Of a stretch of DNA of 64,000 bases, positions 35,393 through 43,506 are shown piece by piece. The DNA comes from Andreprevotia sp. IGB-42 (lineage in GTDB: Bacteria; Pseudomonadota; Gammaproteobacteria; Burkholderiales; Chitinibacteraceae): positions 248,001-312,000 of the forward strand of contig NZ_WXTX01000001.1 in assembly GCF_009848685.1 (NCBI RefSeq), written 5' to 3'. The first letter of the stretch is position 1. The number at the start of each line of letters is the position of its first letter. The translations under genes were made by a program, and so were the position numbers. Under the pieces are notes generated by a model. The model was not told the DNA's origin, did no database searches, and saw only the letters and a program-made list of their open reading frames with translations.

Positions 35393-36361
35393 TGTCAGGT
35401 CCCGGACGATTAATTACCCGTTTGTGGAATAAGTCAGGCCGCTCTCGTGCCCAGTCCTTCATGGCCTGAACCGGCGTACGGTGACGCAGCGCCAGCTGCG
35501 GCAGGTGCTGGTTGTACAGCCAGACATAGCGCGCCAAGGTCTGCGCCAGATCCTCACCCGATTCAAAGCGGTGCGTCGCCAGTACCTCGCTGATCCGGCC
35601 GTTGAAACGTTCAACCATCCCGTTGGTTTGCGGGTGGCGTGGTTTGGTCAGGCGATGCTCGATGCCCAGGGCGGCGCACAACCGGTCGAATTCATGCTCG
35701 CCGCTGGCCTGCTTTGCTTGTTGAATAGCCGGTCGGTGAACTCACTGCCGTTATCGGTCAGCAATTTCTGTACTTTGAACGGCGCTGCTTTGGTCAGCGC
35801 AGCCAGAAACGCACTGGCCGCTGCAGCGGTCTTGCTGGGTTTGCCTTGCACGAACACCCAGCGCGTTGCGCGGTCGATCGCCACAAACAAGTAACGCCGG
35901 CGGGTTTCATCAGCCATCTGTGGCAGGTATTTGATGTCGATATGCACGAAGCCGGGTGCGTAGTCCTTGAAAGGCTTGCTGCGCGGGGATGGCGTAACGG
36001 GGACCAGTGCTCGCAGACTGCCTACGCCATGACGTGCCAGGCAACGCCCCAAGCCTGCACGGGAAACGGCGGGGTTGAGGAATTCGCGGACGACGACCAG
36101 CAAGTCATCCAGCCCCAGCTGGAGCAACTTGCGCAATTCGACCGCGATGTGTTCCTGAGCCGGGGTCAGTGTGGTTTGCAGGTGATATGCGGTATGCGAT
36201 TCATCCAGCACGGTGTTACGGCGACGCCATTTGGCGATCGTTGGGGAACTGACGTTGTAGCGTCGTGCCAGCTCGGCATCGGACAGACTGTCCGGCGCGG
36301 CCTGGATTTCGGCCCGGACGGCGGGGGTGGTCCGGGCGCGGCGATGGAGCTGGACGATCAT
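35388..36361 (-). pseudogene. IS481-family transposase, split by a -1 frameshift
   Basis: Two overlapping frames make one transposase. The first (36361 to 35648) has the helix-turn-helix LARRYNVSSPTIAKWRRRN and DDE residues in GFVHIDIKYLP and KLLTDNGSEFTDRLF. The second (35681 to 35388) has CAALGIEHRLTKPRHPQTNGMVERFNGRI with the final Glu. They join near 35725 at CAAAGCAGG, where a one-base loss (or -1 slip) links FNKQ to KQASGEHEFDRL. There is no classical slippery heptamer, so I regard it as inactivating. The stop codon (35388-35390) lies outside the clear inverted repeat. Confidence 0.85.
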
Positions 36362-36467
36362 CGGATAGACTCGGAAAGTGAGGTGATGAGCATAGCTAAC
36401 GCGGAGCGGGCCAGATAGAGCTGCCAGCCTCTTGGGCTTAAATTATCGTCCGGGATGCGACACCTAA
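35388..36467 (-). mobile_element. IS481-type insertion sequence
   Basis: Terminal inverted repeats: left end from 35393 TGTCAGGTCCCGGACGAT, right end (read inward from 36462) TGTCGCATCCCGGACGAT, 15 of 18 matching. TTACG and TTAGG just outside are also similar, so the true ends may be 35388 and 36467. No target-site duplication is visible with either choice. The single transposase is frameshifted. It interrupts an alpha/beta hydrolase gene. Confidence 0.8.
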
Positions 36468-36621
36468 CCAGCAGCTTTTGCCTGCAATGCGGCCATAACG
36501 GACAGTCCAAATATCCTTAATCGAGGGCTAAAATCATTGAGCCACGATAGTTACTACTTACTAAGCATGACTAGTGGCACAATGGGTACATTACTAGTGA
36601 ATTAAGCCAAAGCACATCAAC

Positions 36622-39363
36622 ATGCCTCTCTCATGGAACGAAATCAAAGACCGCGCCCTTGCCTTCTCGCGAGAATGGGAACACGAAACCAGCGAAGATG
36701 CAGAAGCCAAATCATTCTGGGATGGCTTTTTTAATGTCTTTGGCATCACGCGCCGCCGCATCGCCAGTTTTGAGCACGCAGTAAAAAAAGGCGATGGCAA
36801 GCAAGGTTTTATTGATTTGCTGTGGAAAGGCGTGCTACTGGTTGAGCACAAATCGCGCGGTCGTGATTTGGATCGTGCGGCCAAGCAGGCCACCGATTAT
36901 TTCCCCGGGCTGAAAGAGCGTGATTTACCGCAGTATGTCCTTGTTTCGGATTTTGCTCGTTTCCGCCTATACGACCTAGATAGTGGCGAAGAACATGAAT
37001 TTGCCTTGGCAGATTTATATAAAAACGTGCGGCTATTTGGCTTTGTCGCTGGTTATCAAAGCCATGCAGTTAAAGCTGAAGACCCCGTGAATATCAAAGC
37101 AGCTGAGCGCATGGGCAAGCTGCATGACCAACTCAAAGCGATTGGCTATGAAGGCCACCATCTTGAAGTTTATTTGGTGCGCTTGCTGTTTTGCTTGTTT
37201 GCCGATGACACCAGTATTTTTGAAAAAAGCCAGTTCCAAGACTTGATCGAGCAGCGTACCAGCGAAGATGGTTCCGACTTAGCCGATCGCCTGAATTCGC
37301 TGTTCTACAACCTCAATATTCCCGAAGAAAAACGGTTGAAAAACCTCGATGAGCAGATCGCCGCCTTTCCCTATGTGAATGGCAAACTGTTTGCCGAGCA
37401 ACTGCCGCCCGCCAGTTTTGATAAAGCGATGCGCGAAACGCTGCTTGATGCTTGTGCAATGGACTGGAGCCGTATTTCGCCAGCTATTTTTGGTAGTCTT
37501 TTTCAGAGCATTATGGACGCCAAAGCGCGGCGTAATCTAGGTGCGCACTATACGTCGGAAGCCAATATTCTGAAGCTGATTAAGCCGCTGTTTCTAGATG
37601 ATCTACGTGCTGAATTCGACAAAATCAAAACCCAAGTTAAAAAGCTCGTTGAATTTCATCAGCGCATCGCCAAGCTGGTTTTTTTTGATCCCGCGTGCGG
37701 TTGCGGTAACTTCCTCGTTATTGCCTACCGTGAGTTGCGCCTGTTGGAGTTGGATATTCTGCGTGTGCTGTACAAAGACAGCCATACAGCCCAGCTTGAT
37801 GTATCGAGCATGATTTACCTCGACGTCGATCAGTTTTACGGTATCGAAATCGAAGAGTTTCCCGCGCAGATTGCCCAAGTGGCACTGTGGCTGACTGACC
37901 ACCAGATGAATATGCAAATCAGCGAGGAATTCGGCCAGTATTTTCGCCGCCTGCCGCTGAAAAAATCGGCGCAGATTGTGCATGGCAATGCGCTGAAAAT
38001 TGAATGGCGAGAGGCTTGCCCCAATGCGGATTACATTTTGGGGAATCCACCGTTTATTGGTAAAAAAGAACAAAGCAATGAGCAAAAATCAGACTTAATG
38101 CTAATTTTCACCGGAGTTAAAGGCTGTGGAGTCCTTGACTACGTTGCCTGTTGGTACATTAAGTCTGCGAACTATTTAAGCACCGCCAGAACTACTCGTG
38201 TCGCTTTCGTTGCCACCAATTCAATAACCCAAGGCGAACAAGTTGGTCTGCTCTGGCCTGAATTATTTAAAAGAAATGTAAAAATTAATTTTGCACATCG
38301 AACTTTTCAATGGAGTAGCGAGGCAAAAGGAAAAGCGGCAGTCCATTGTGTCATTATTGGATTTGACTTAACTGACAGACAAGAAAAGTGGCTGTTTGAA
38401 TATGAGACCCCAAAAGGCGATCCGCATACATTAAAAGTTTCACAAATAAATCCTTACCTAGTCCAAGGAATAGACATTACTCTGCCGAATAGAAAACAGG
38501 CAATTGGTACGCAAGCGGCCATTATGGAAGGAAGCGCCTTAATTGATGATGGACATCTTATTTTTTCTGAAGAAGAAGCAAAAATAATAAAGGAAAATTA
38601 CCCTGTATCAACAAATTGGATCAAGCCGTTGATTTGGGGAGATGGATTCTTAAATGGGATGCGACGCTATTGTTTATGGCTTAAAGATGCAAATCCTAGT
38701 CAAATACGGTCAGTTCAACCAGTGCTTGACCGGCTTAATTTGACTGCTAACTTTAGAAAAAGTAGTAACCGTGCAGCTACCAATGTTTTGGCGGCGACGC
38801 CAAATAAATTTGGCGAAATCAGGCAACCTGAAACTAATTATTTATTGATACCAAAAACCTCAAGTGAGCGTCGAAAATACGCTCCCATTGGCTTCCTTTC
38901 GCCAGATAATATTGTTAATAACACATGCCTTTTTATAGATGGTGCTTCAACATACCATTTTGGCGTACTGGCATCATTTATGCATATGGCATGGCTTCGT
39001 TCAGTAGGGGGTCGACTAAAACACGATTACCGCTATTCCGCAGGTATCGTCTACAACAATTTCCCGTGGCCAGAACCGAACGATAAACAGCGCCTCGCCA
39101 TCGAAAAAGCCGCGCAAGCTGTCCTCGATGCCCGCGCCAATTATCCAGAATCCACGTTGGCCGATCTATATGACCCGCTAACAATGCCGCCCGACTTGCT
39201 CAAAGCGCATCAAGCACTAGATAAAGCAGTCGATGCCGCTTACGGCAAAGCATCCTTCAAAACCGAAGCTGAGCGTGTCGCTTTTCTATTCGAGCGCTAC
39301 CAACAAATTACGAGCTTGCTGCCCACTGAACGACCAAAAAAAACGAGTAAAAAACCAATATAA
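36622..39363 (+). CDS. Type IIL restriction-modification enzyme, MmeI-like
   Basis: Single-chain restriction endonuclease and adenine methyltransferase of 913 aa, near the length of MmeI (919 aa). N-terminal nuclease: Asp65-X9-Glu75-X-Lys77 in DLLWKGVLLVEHKSR, the same spacing as MmeI. Helical connector about 150-300. Methyltransferase motif X GAHYTSEANILKLI (308-321), motif I FFDPACGCGNFLV (354-366), motif IV NPPF (475-478). The target-recognition domain lies about 620-850, with ASTYHFGVLASFMHMAW and GRLKHDYRYSAGIVYNNFPWP typical of the family. Such enzymes protect by one-strand methylation and need no partner gene. Codon and base use are AT-richer than neighbours, a sign of transfer. Specificity is unknown. 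Confidence 0.93.
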   Translation: MPLSWNEIKDRALAFSREWEHETSEDAEAKSFWDGFFNVFGITRRRIASFEHAVKKGDGKQGFIDLLWKGVLLVEHKSRGRDLDRAAKQATDYFPGLKERDLPQYVLVSDFARFRLYDLDSGEEHEFALADLYKNVRLFGFVAGYQSHAVKAEDPVNIKAAERMGKLHDQLKAIGYEGHHLEVYLVRLLFCLFADDTSIFEKSQFQDLIEQRTSEDGSDLADRLNSLFYNLNIPEEKRLKNLDEQIAAFPYVNGKLFAEQLPPASFDKAMRETLLDACAMDWSRISPAIFGSLFQSIMDAKARRNLGAHYTSEANILKLIKPLFLDDLRAEFDKIKTQVKKLVEFHQRIAKLVFFDPACGCGNFLVIAYRELRLLELDILRVLYKDSHTAQLDVSSMIYLDVDQFYGIEIEEFPAQIAQVALWLTDHQMNMQISEEFGQYFRRLPLKKSAQIVHGNALKIEWREACPNADYILGNPPFIGKKEQSNEQKSDLMLIFTGVKGCGVLDYVACWYIKSANYLSTARTTRVAFVATNSITQGEQVGLLWPELFKRNVKINFAHRTFQWSSEAKGKAAVHCVIIGFDLTDRQEKWLFEYETPKGDPHTLKVSQINPYLVQGIDITLPNRKQAIGTQAAIMEGSALIDDGHLIFSEEEAKIIKENYPVSTNWIKPLIWGDGFLNGMRRYCLWLKDANPSQIRSVQPVLDRLNLTANFRKSSNRAATNVLAATPNKFGEIRQPETNYLLIPKTSSERRKYAPIGFLSPDNIVNNTCLFIDGASTYHFGVLASFMHMAWLRSVGGRLKHDYRYSAGIVYNNFPWPEPNDKQRLAIEKAAQAVLDARANYPESTLADLYDPLTMPPDLLKAHQALDKAVDAAYGKASFKTEAERVAFLFERYQQITSLLPTERPKKTSKKPI

Positions 39364-39418
39364 AAAACCATAAATTTGGAATTATATTTAATCTGGACTT
39401 ATTTTTCAGGATGAAATC

Positions 39419-39772
39419 GTGATTTTGTATAAATACATGAGCATTGGTGTATTTGAAACATTCATTAAATCAAAATCACTAAGACTTACTAGATCATACT
39501 CCCTAAATGATCCATTTGATTTTTTAGCAAGCAGCGATGATATACAACTCCACTTTAATTCGGAGGAAATGCAAAAAAATTTACTGACTTTGTTAACATG
39601 TCAGGCTGCATTTCGATGACGACAGAAAGAGAAAATATATATATGTGGTCGCATTACGCAGATAGTCACAAGGGTGTTGTAATAGGATTTAACTTTGATG
39701 AGAAATCACCAAAGTCATTGTTTTATGGCAGTGCAAATATTTATGAAGGAAGCCATACGGAGAACCCAACTT
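39419..39772 (+). pseudogene. DUF2971 protein, frameshifted and truncated
   Basis: The N-terminus ILYKYMSIGVFETFIKSKSLRLT..LNDPFDFL reads from a GTG at 39419 (AGGA upstream) to a stop at 39617. A second frame continues GCISMTTERENIYMWSHYADSHKGVVIGFNFDE to 39772. Both halves fit the DUF2971 pattern in order, so a one-base change near 39600 broke the gene. The last third of the family is missing. DUF2971 proteins often sit in mobile or defence-related contexts; function unknown. Confidence 0.75.
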
Positions 39773-39830
39773 GATTTCGTCACTCTTACGTCAACTACTC
39801 TGTTTTACCACCCAATTGTTCTGCCATTAA

Positions 39831-40019
39831 TTAGTGAAAGAATTTTTTCGCTTTATCCTCTGCAGTATCTCTATTTCGCGTTTTTAGACTGAATCTTGCA
39901 TATTTCTTTTCTTTCTCCAGCCACATCCGCATCTGCCAATATTCGCCACGCTTATAGATCAGCGCACCGTCATATATTTCAATCTCATCGTCTGAAAATA
40001 CATTCTTTTTGAGTGACAT
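39831..40019 (-). pseudogene. Tyrosine-recombinase (phage-type integrase) N-terminal fragment
   Basis: 62 aa only. IYDGALIYKRGEYWQMRMWLEKEKKYARFSLKTRNRDTAEDKAKKFF is the DNA-binding N-terminus of site-specific integrases of islands and phages. The catalytic domain with R..H..R..Y is absent: the frame stops at 39831 and the following sequence belongs to the broken DUF2971 region. The intact start has AAGG upstream at 40020-40035. It lies 163 bases beyond the guaA stop codon, oriented like guaA. Confidence 0.75.
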
Positions 40020-40085
40020 ATTTTTAGCCTTGGGTGGCTACGATTTTTAGTAGCTGCAATTTTGTGTAGGAATATGTGCAACTAT

Positions 40086-40124
40086 AAACAAAACGGCCAG
40101 CTAAATCAAAGAGATAGCTGGCCG
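40086..40124 (-). terminator. Terminator of guaA
   Basis: Perfect 9-base arms CGGCCAGCT/AGCTGGCCG with a 13-base loop, followed on the minus strand by TTTTGTTT. It lies 59 bases after the guaA stop codon and before the integrase fragment. Confidence 0.7.
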
Positions 40125-40182
40125 CGTGAAACTTTTGCGCAAGTTAAATTTCGTTAAAAATCAACATGTTAAGTTAATTTTT

Positions 40183-41751
40183 TTACTCCCACTCGATCGT
40201 CGCAGGCGGCTTGCCGCTCACGTCATAAACCACCCGATTGATACCGCGTACTTCATTGATGATGCGGTTGGATACCTTGCCCAGCAGGTCGTACGGCAGC
40301 TCTGCCCACTTGGCGGTCATGAAGTCGCTGGTGCACACCGCGCGCAGTGCCACCACGTATTCGTAGGTGCGGCCGTCGCCCATCACGCCTACCGATTTCA
40401 CCGGCAGGAACACGGCAAATGCCTGGCTGGTTTTTTCGTACCAGCCGAATGCGCGCAGCTCTTCGATGAAGATCGCGTCCGCACGGCGCAGCAGGTCGCA
40501 GAATTCCTTTTTCACTTCGCCCAGCACGCGTACACCCAGGCCCGGGCCCGGGAACGGGTGGCGGTAAACCATTTCGTGCGGCAGGCCCAGCGCCACGCCG
40601 AGTTCGCGCACTTCGTCCTTGAAGAGTTCGCGCAGCGGCTCCAGCAGCTGCAGCTTAAGTGTATCCGGCAGGCCACCCACGTTGTGGTGACTCTTGATCG
40701 TGTGGGCCTTGCCGGTCTTGGCACCAGCCGATTCGATCACGTCCGGGTAGATGGTGCCTTGTGCCAGCCACTTGGCGCTGGGTAGCTTGGCCGATTCAAC
40801 CTGGAATACTTCAACAAATTCGCGGCCGATGATCTTGCGCTTGGCTTCCGGATCGCTCACGCCGGCCAAGTGGCCCATGAACTGCTCGCTGGCGTTCACG
40901 TGGATCACCTTCACACCCAGGTGCTTGTTGAAGATGTTCATCACCTGCTCGCCTTCGTTCAGGCGCAGCAAGCCGTTGTCCACGAACACGCAGGTGAGCT
41001 GATCGCCAATCGCACGGTGGATCAGCGCGGCAGCCACCGACGAATCCACGCCGCCCGACAGGCCCAGGATCACTTCATCGCTGCCTACCTGCTCGCGGAT
41101 GCGCGCAACGGCCTGGTCGATGTAATTGGGCATGGTCCAGCCCGGCTGGCAACCGGCCACATCCAGCACAAAGCGGTTGAGCATGTCGCGGCCCTTGAGG
41201 GTATGCGTCACCTCCGGGTGGAACTGCACCGCATAGAAGCCACGCGCTTCGTCGGCAATGGCGGCAATCGGGCAGGCGGCGTTTTCTCCAATGATGCTGA
41301 AGCCCTGCGGTAGCGCAGTCACCTTGTCGCCGTGGCTCATCCATACTTCCAGGTAGCCTTCGCCATTGTCGCCCTTGCGGTCTTCAATGCCGTTGAACAG
41401 CTTGCTATGGCCATGCGCACGGATTTCGGCAAAACCGAACTCGCGGACCTTGCCCGCTTCAACCTGGCCACCCAGCGCCTGCGCCATCCATTGCATGCCG
41501 TAGCAGATGCCCAGTACCGGCACGCCCAGCTCGAACAGTTTGGGGTCGGCCTGGTAATCGGATTCGTATACCGAGTTGGGGCCACCCGACAGGATGATGG
41601 CCTTGGGGTTGAATTCCTTGATGAAATCGATGGAAACATCGAAGGAATGCAGCTCACAGTACACATGGGCTTCACGCACGCGGCGGGCGATCAGCTGGGT
41701 GACTTGCGAACCGAAGTCGAGGATGAGGACTTTGTCCAAGGCTTGAGTCAT
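40183..41751 (-). CDS. guaA: GMP synthase (glutamine-hydrolysing)
   Basis: Final enzyme of GMP synthesis, XMP to GMP, 522 aa. Class I glutamine amidotransferase domain with nucleophile Cys83 in GICYGMQW and the pair FHPE; ATP pyrophosphatase domain with P-loop GLSGGVDSS; dimerisation domain ending with PPATIEWE, the conserved family C-terminus. Start at ATG 41751 with GGAAG upstream rather than the longer frame to 41778. Its 3' end is a known integration hotspot for genomic islands, consistent with the integrase fragment next door. Confidence 0.98.
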   Translation of the reverse strand: MTQALDKVLILDFGSQVTQLIARRVREAHVYCELHSFDVSIDFIKEFNPKAIILSGGPNSVYESDYQADPKLFELGVPVLGICYGMQWMAQALGGQVEAGKVREFGFAEIRAHGHSKLFNGIEDRKGDNGEGYLEVWMSHGDKVTALPQGFSIIGENAACPIAAIADEARGFYAVQFHPEVTHTLKGRDMLNRFVLDVAGCQPGWTMPNYIDQAVARIREQVGSDEVILGLSGGVDSSVAAALIHRAIGDQLTCVFVDNGLLRLNEGEQVMNIFNKHLGVKVIHVNASEQFMGHLAGVSDPEAKRKIIGREFVEVFQVESAKLPSAKWLAQGTIYPDVIESAGAKTGKAHTIKSHHNVGGLPDTLKLQLLEPLRELFKDEVRELGVALGLPHEMVYRHPFPGPGLGVRVLGEVKKEFCDLLRRADAIFIEELRAFGWYEKTSQAFAVFLPVKSVGVMGDGRTYEYVVALRAVCTSDFMTAKWAELPYDLLGKVSNRIINEVRGINRVVYDVSGKPPATIEWE

Positions 41752-41787
41752 GGGCGGGCTTCCGTTACGAGCGGGCAATCGCGGATT

Positions 41788-43239
41788 TTACCGCGTTGTG
41801 CGCAATGCCGCGAGTTCACCGGTCGGCGCATTGGCAATCCAGCGCAGGATTTCATCCAGCACCGGGCCATAAAGCGGGGCGCGCGGGTTGTTGGCAATGG
41901 CCACCACCGCCCAGTCCACCCCATCGGCATCGCGCACATAGCCCGCCACCGCCTTCACATCCTTGAGTGTACCGGTCTTGATATGCGCGGCCACGTCATC
42001 GCGCTTCAGGCGTTTTTTCATGGTGCCATCGATGGCGACAATGGGCAGCGAGGAAATGAATTCCGCACCAAAGCGGCTGCGGTCGGCACTCACCAGCAAT
42101 TGCGCCATATGCAGCGCGCTGATGCGCTCGCGGCGCGACAGGCCCGATCCGTTTTCCAGCGTCAGTTCATCGAAGCGCAGCCCCTGCTGCCCCAACCAGT
42201 TGCGGATGGCGGCAGATGCACGGGTGGGCGTATCACCACTTTCCTGCGATTGCGCACCCAGCGTGAGGAAAAGCTGGCGCGCCATCATGTTGTTGCTGAA
42301 CTTGTTGATATCGCGGATGGTATTGGCTACATCCGGCGACCTGGTCGAAGCCAGTACCACGGCTTTATCCGGCGTTGCGCCCTCGCTCCAGCCACTGATG
42401 CCCTGCCCGCCCAGCTCGCGCCACAGGTGGCGCACCAGTGCCGCCGTGTACGCTTGCGCGTTCATCACCGATACATAGCGCTCCACCCTGCAGCCCGGCG
42501 GCACTTCACCGCTCAGCTGCACATACACCTGCAGATTGTTCATCTGCCCCAGCCGCTGGTTCACGCGCTGGCTCCATGCCTCGCAGTTGCCGCCGCGGCC
42601 GATGGCAAGCTCGTTGCCCACGCGTACTTCCGCCAGTGGCGGATCGGCGTTCAGCTTGACCTTGTCACCGGTGCTGTCGATCAGCAAGCGGATCGATTTG
42701 AAGTTGGTCAGCGCGGCATCGGGCTCTACCATGAACGGGCGCTCGGCGCCGTTGCCGTCATCGTCGAACGATGTTTCTGGCGGCAGCTGGAACAGCGATC
42801 GATCCAGTACCAGCTTGCCGCGGATATCGGTCACGCCGGCGGCTTTCAGATCCCGCAGCCACAGCCACATGCGCTCCAGCGTCAGCTTGGGGTCGCCGCT
42901 GCCGCGCAGGTACAGGTTGCCATTGATCACGCCATTCACCGGTTGGGCATCGGCCAGCAGATCGGTCTGCCACTGCCACGCCGGCCCGAGCAAACCCAGC
43001 GCGCTGTAGGTAGTCACCAGCTTCATGGTGGATGCCGGGTTGACCGGCTTGTCCGCCTGGTATTGCAGCACCGGCTTGCCGTCGGACAGCGACAGCACCG
43101 CAACCGAGAGGCCATCGGCCGCGAGTTTGTTCGATTTGAGCGCATTGCTCACGGAAGTGGGCAGTGTGTCCGCCGCAACAGCGGCCAAGGTGGCGCCCGC
43201 ACAGCACAGTGCTGCAATGGCATTACGCAAAAGCATCAT
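41788..43239 (-). CDS. dacB: D-alanyl-D-alanine carboxypeptidase/endopeptidase PBP4
   Basis: Periplasmic penicillin-binding protein of class C, 483 aa, trimming peptidoglycan cross-links. Signal peptide (about 1-23). Active-site motifs: SxxK as STMK (Ser70, Lys73), SxN as FSNNM, KTG as IKTGTLKDV. The start overlaps the stop of the upstream small gene (ATGATG), which implies translational coupling. Ends 37 bases before the guaA start, on the same strand. Confidence 0.93.
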   Translation of the reverse strand: MMLLRNAIAALCCAGATLAAVAADTLPTSVSNALKSNKLAADGLSVAVLSLSDGKPVLQYQADKPVNPASTMKLVTTYSALGLLGPAWQWQTDLLADAQPVNGVINGNLYLRGSGDPKLTLERMWLWLRDLKAAGVTDIRGKLVLDRSLFQLPPETSFDDDGNGAERPFMVEPDAALTNFKSIRLLIDSTGDKVKLNADPPLAEVRVGNELAIGRGGNCEAWSQRVNQRLGQMNNLQVYVQLSGEVPPGCRVERYVSVMNAQAYTAALVRHLWRELGGQGISGWSEGATPDKAVVLASTRSPDVANTIRDINKFSNNMMARQLFLTLGAQSQESGDTPTRASAAIRNWLGQQGLRFDELTLENGSGLSRRERISALHMAQLLVSADRSRFGAEFISSLPIVAIDGTMKKRLKRDDVAAHIKTGTLKDVKAVAGYVRDADGVDWAVVAIANNPRAPLYGPVLDEILRWIANAPTGELAALRTTR

Positions 43240-43445
43240 CGGATATCCAGTTTCACATCGGGGTGGCGCTGCTGCCAGGCGATGGCAGCGGCACGATAAG
43301 TGGAAAGATCGGCGGCATAGAAATCGAAAATGCACGGGTCGCAACCGCTGCCGCAGCACTCCTCCAGCGCGGGTTCGTGCGGTGGCGCGGGTGGCGGGTC
43401 ATCGGGAAACTGTGCAACAAGAAGATCGTGGTTACCGGCTTGCAT
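43236..43445 (-). CDS. Oxidoreductase-like domain small protein
   Basis: Small Cys-rich protein of 69 aa with the pattern DPPPAPPHEPALEECCGSGCDPCIFDFY, the signature of the oxidoreductase-like (N-terminal) family. The CC-x2-GC-x2-C cluster could bind a metal. Start taken at ATG 43445; the frame is open to 43508 but would overlap the dnaX start. Its stop codon TGA overlaps the dacB ATG. Function unknown; found upstream of diverse genes in proteobacteria. Confidence 0.75.
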   Translation of the reverse strand: MQAGNHDLLVAQFPDDPPPAPPHEPALEECCGSGCDPCIFDFYAADLSTYRAAAIAWQQRHPDVKLDIR

Positions 43446-43506
43446 GGATAGGGATCGGATCAGTGTGTATCGGTTAGAAGCAGTCACATAGGTTAGAATC
43501 GGCCCC

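Larger units (their letters stand above)
36463..40085. mobile_element. Remnant of a guaA-associated genomic island
   Basis: An AT-richer block between the IS481 element and guaA. It holds a type IIL restriction-modification gene, a broken DUF2971 gene and the N-terminal fragment of an integrase read away from the guaA 3' end. The integrase position matches islands that use the guaA 3' end as attachment site. I found no second copy of the guaA end, so the far boundary is not defined. Confidence 0.45.

Noticed and set aside
35648-35681. Programmed -1 frameshift in the IS481 transposase
   Set aside because: No slippery heptamer at the junction (CAAAGCAGG) and IS481 transposases are normally made from one frame; a deletion is simpler.
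41332-43299. Plus-strand frame of 655 codons opposite guaA and dacB
   Set aside because: Spans two well-identified genes in antisense; no recognisable domain.
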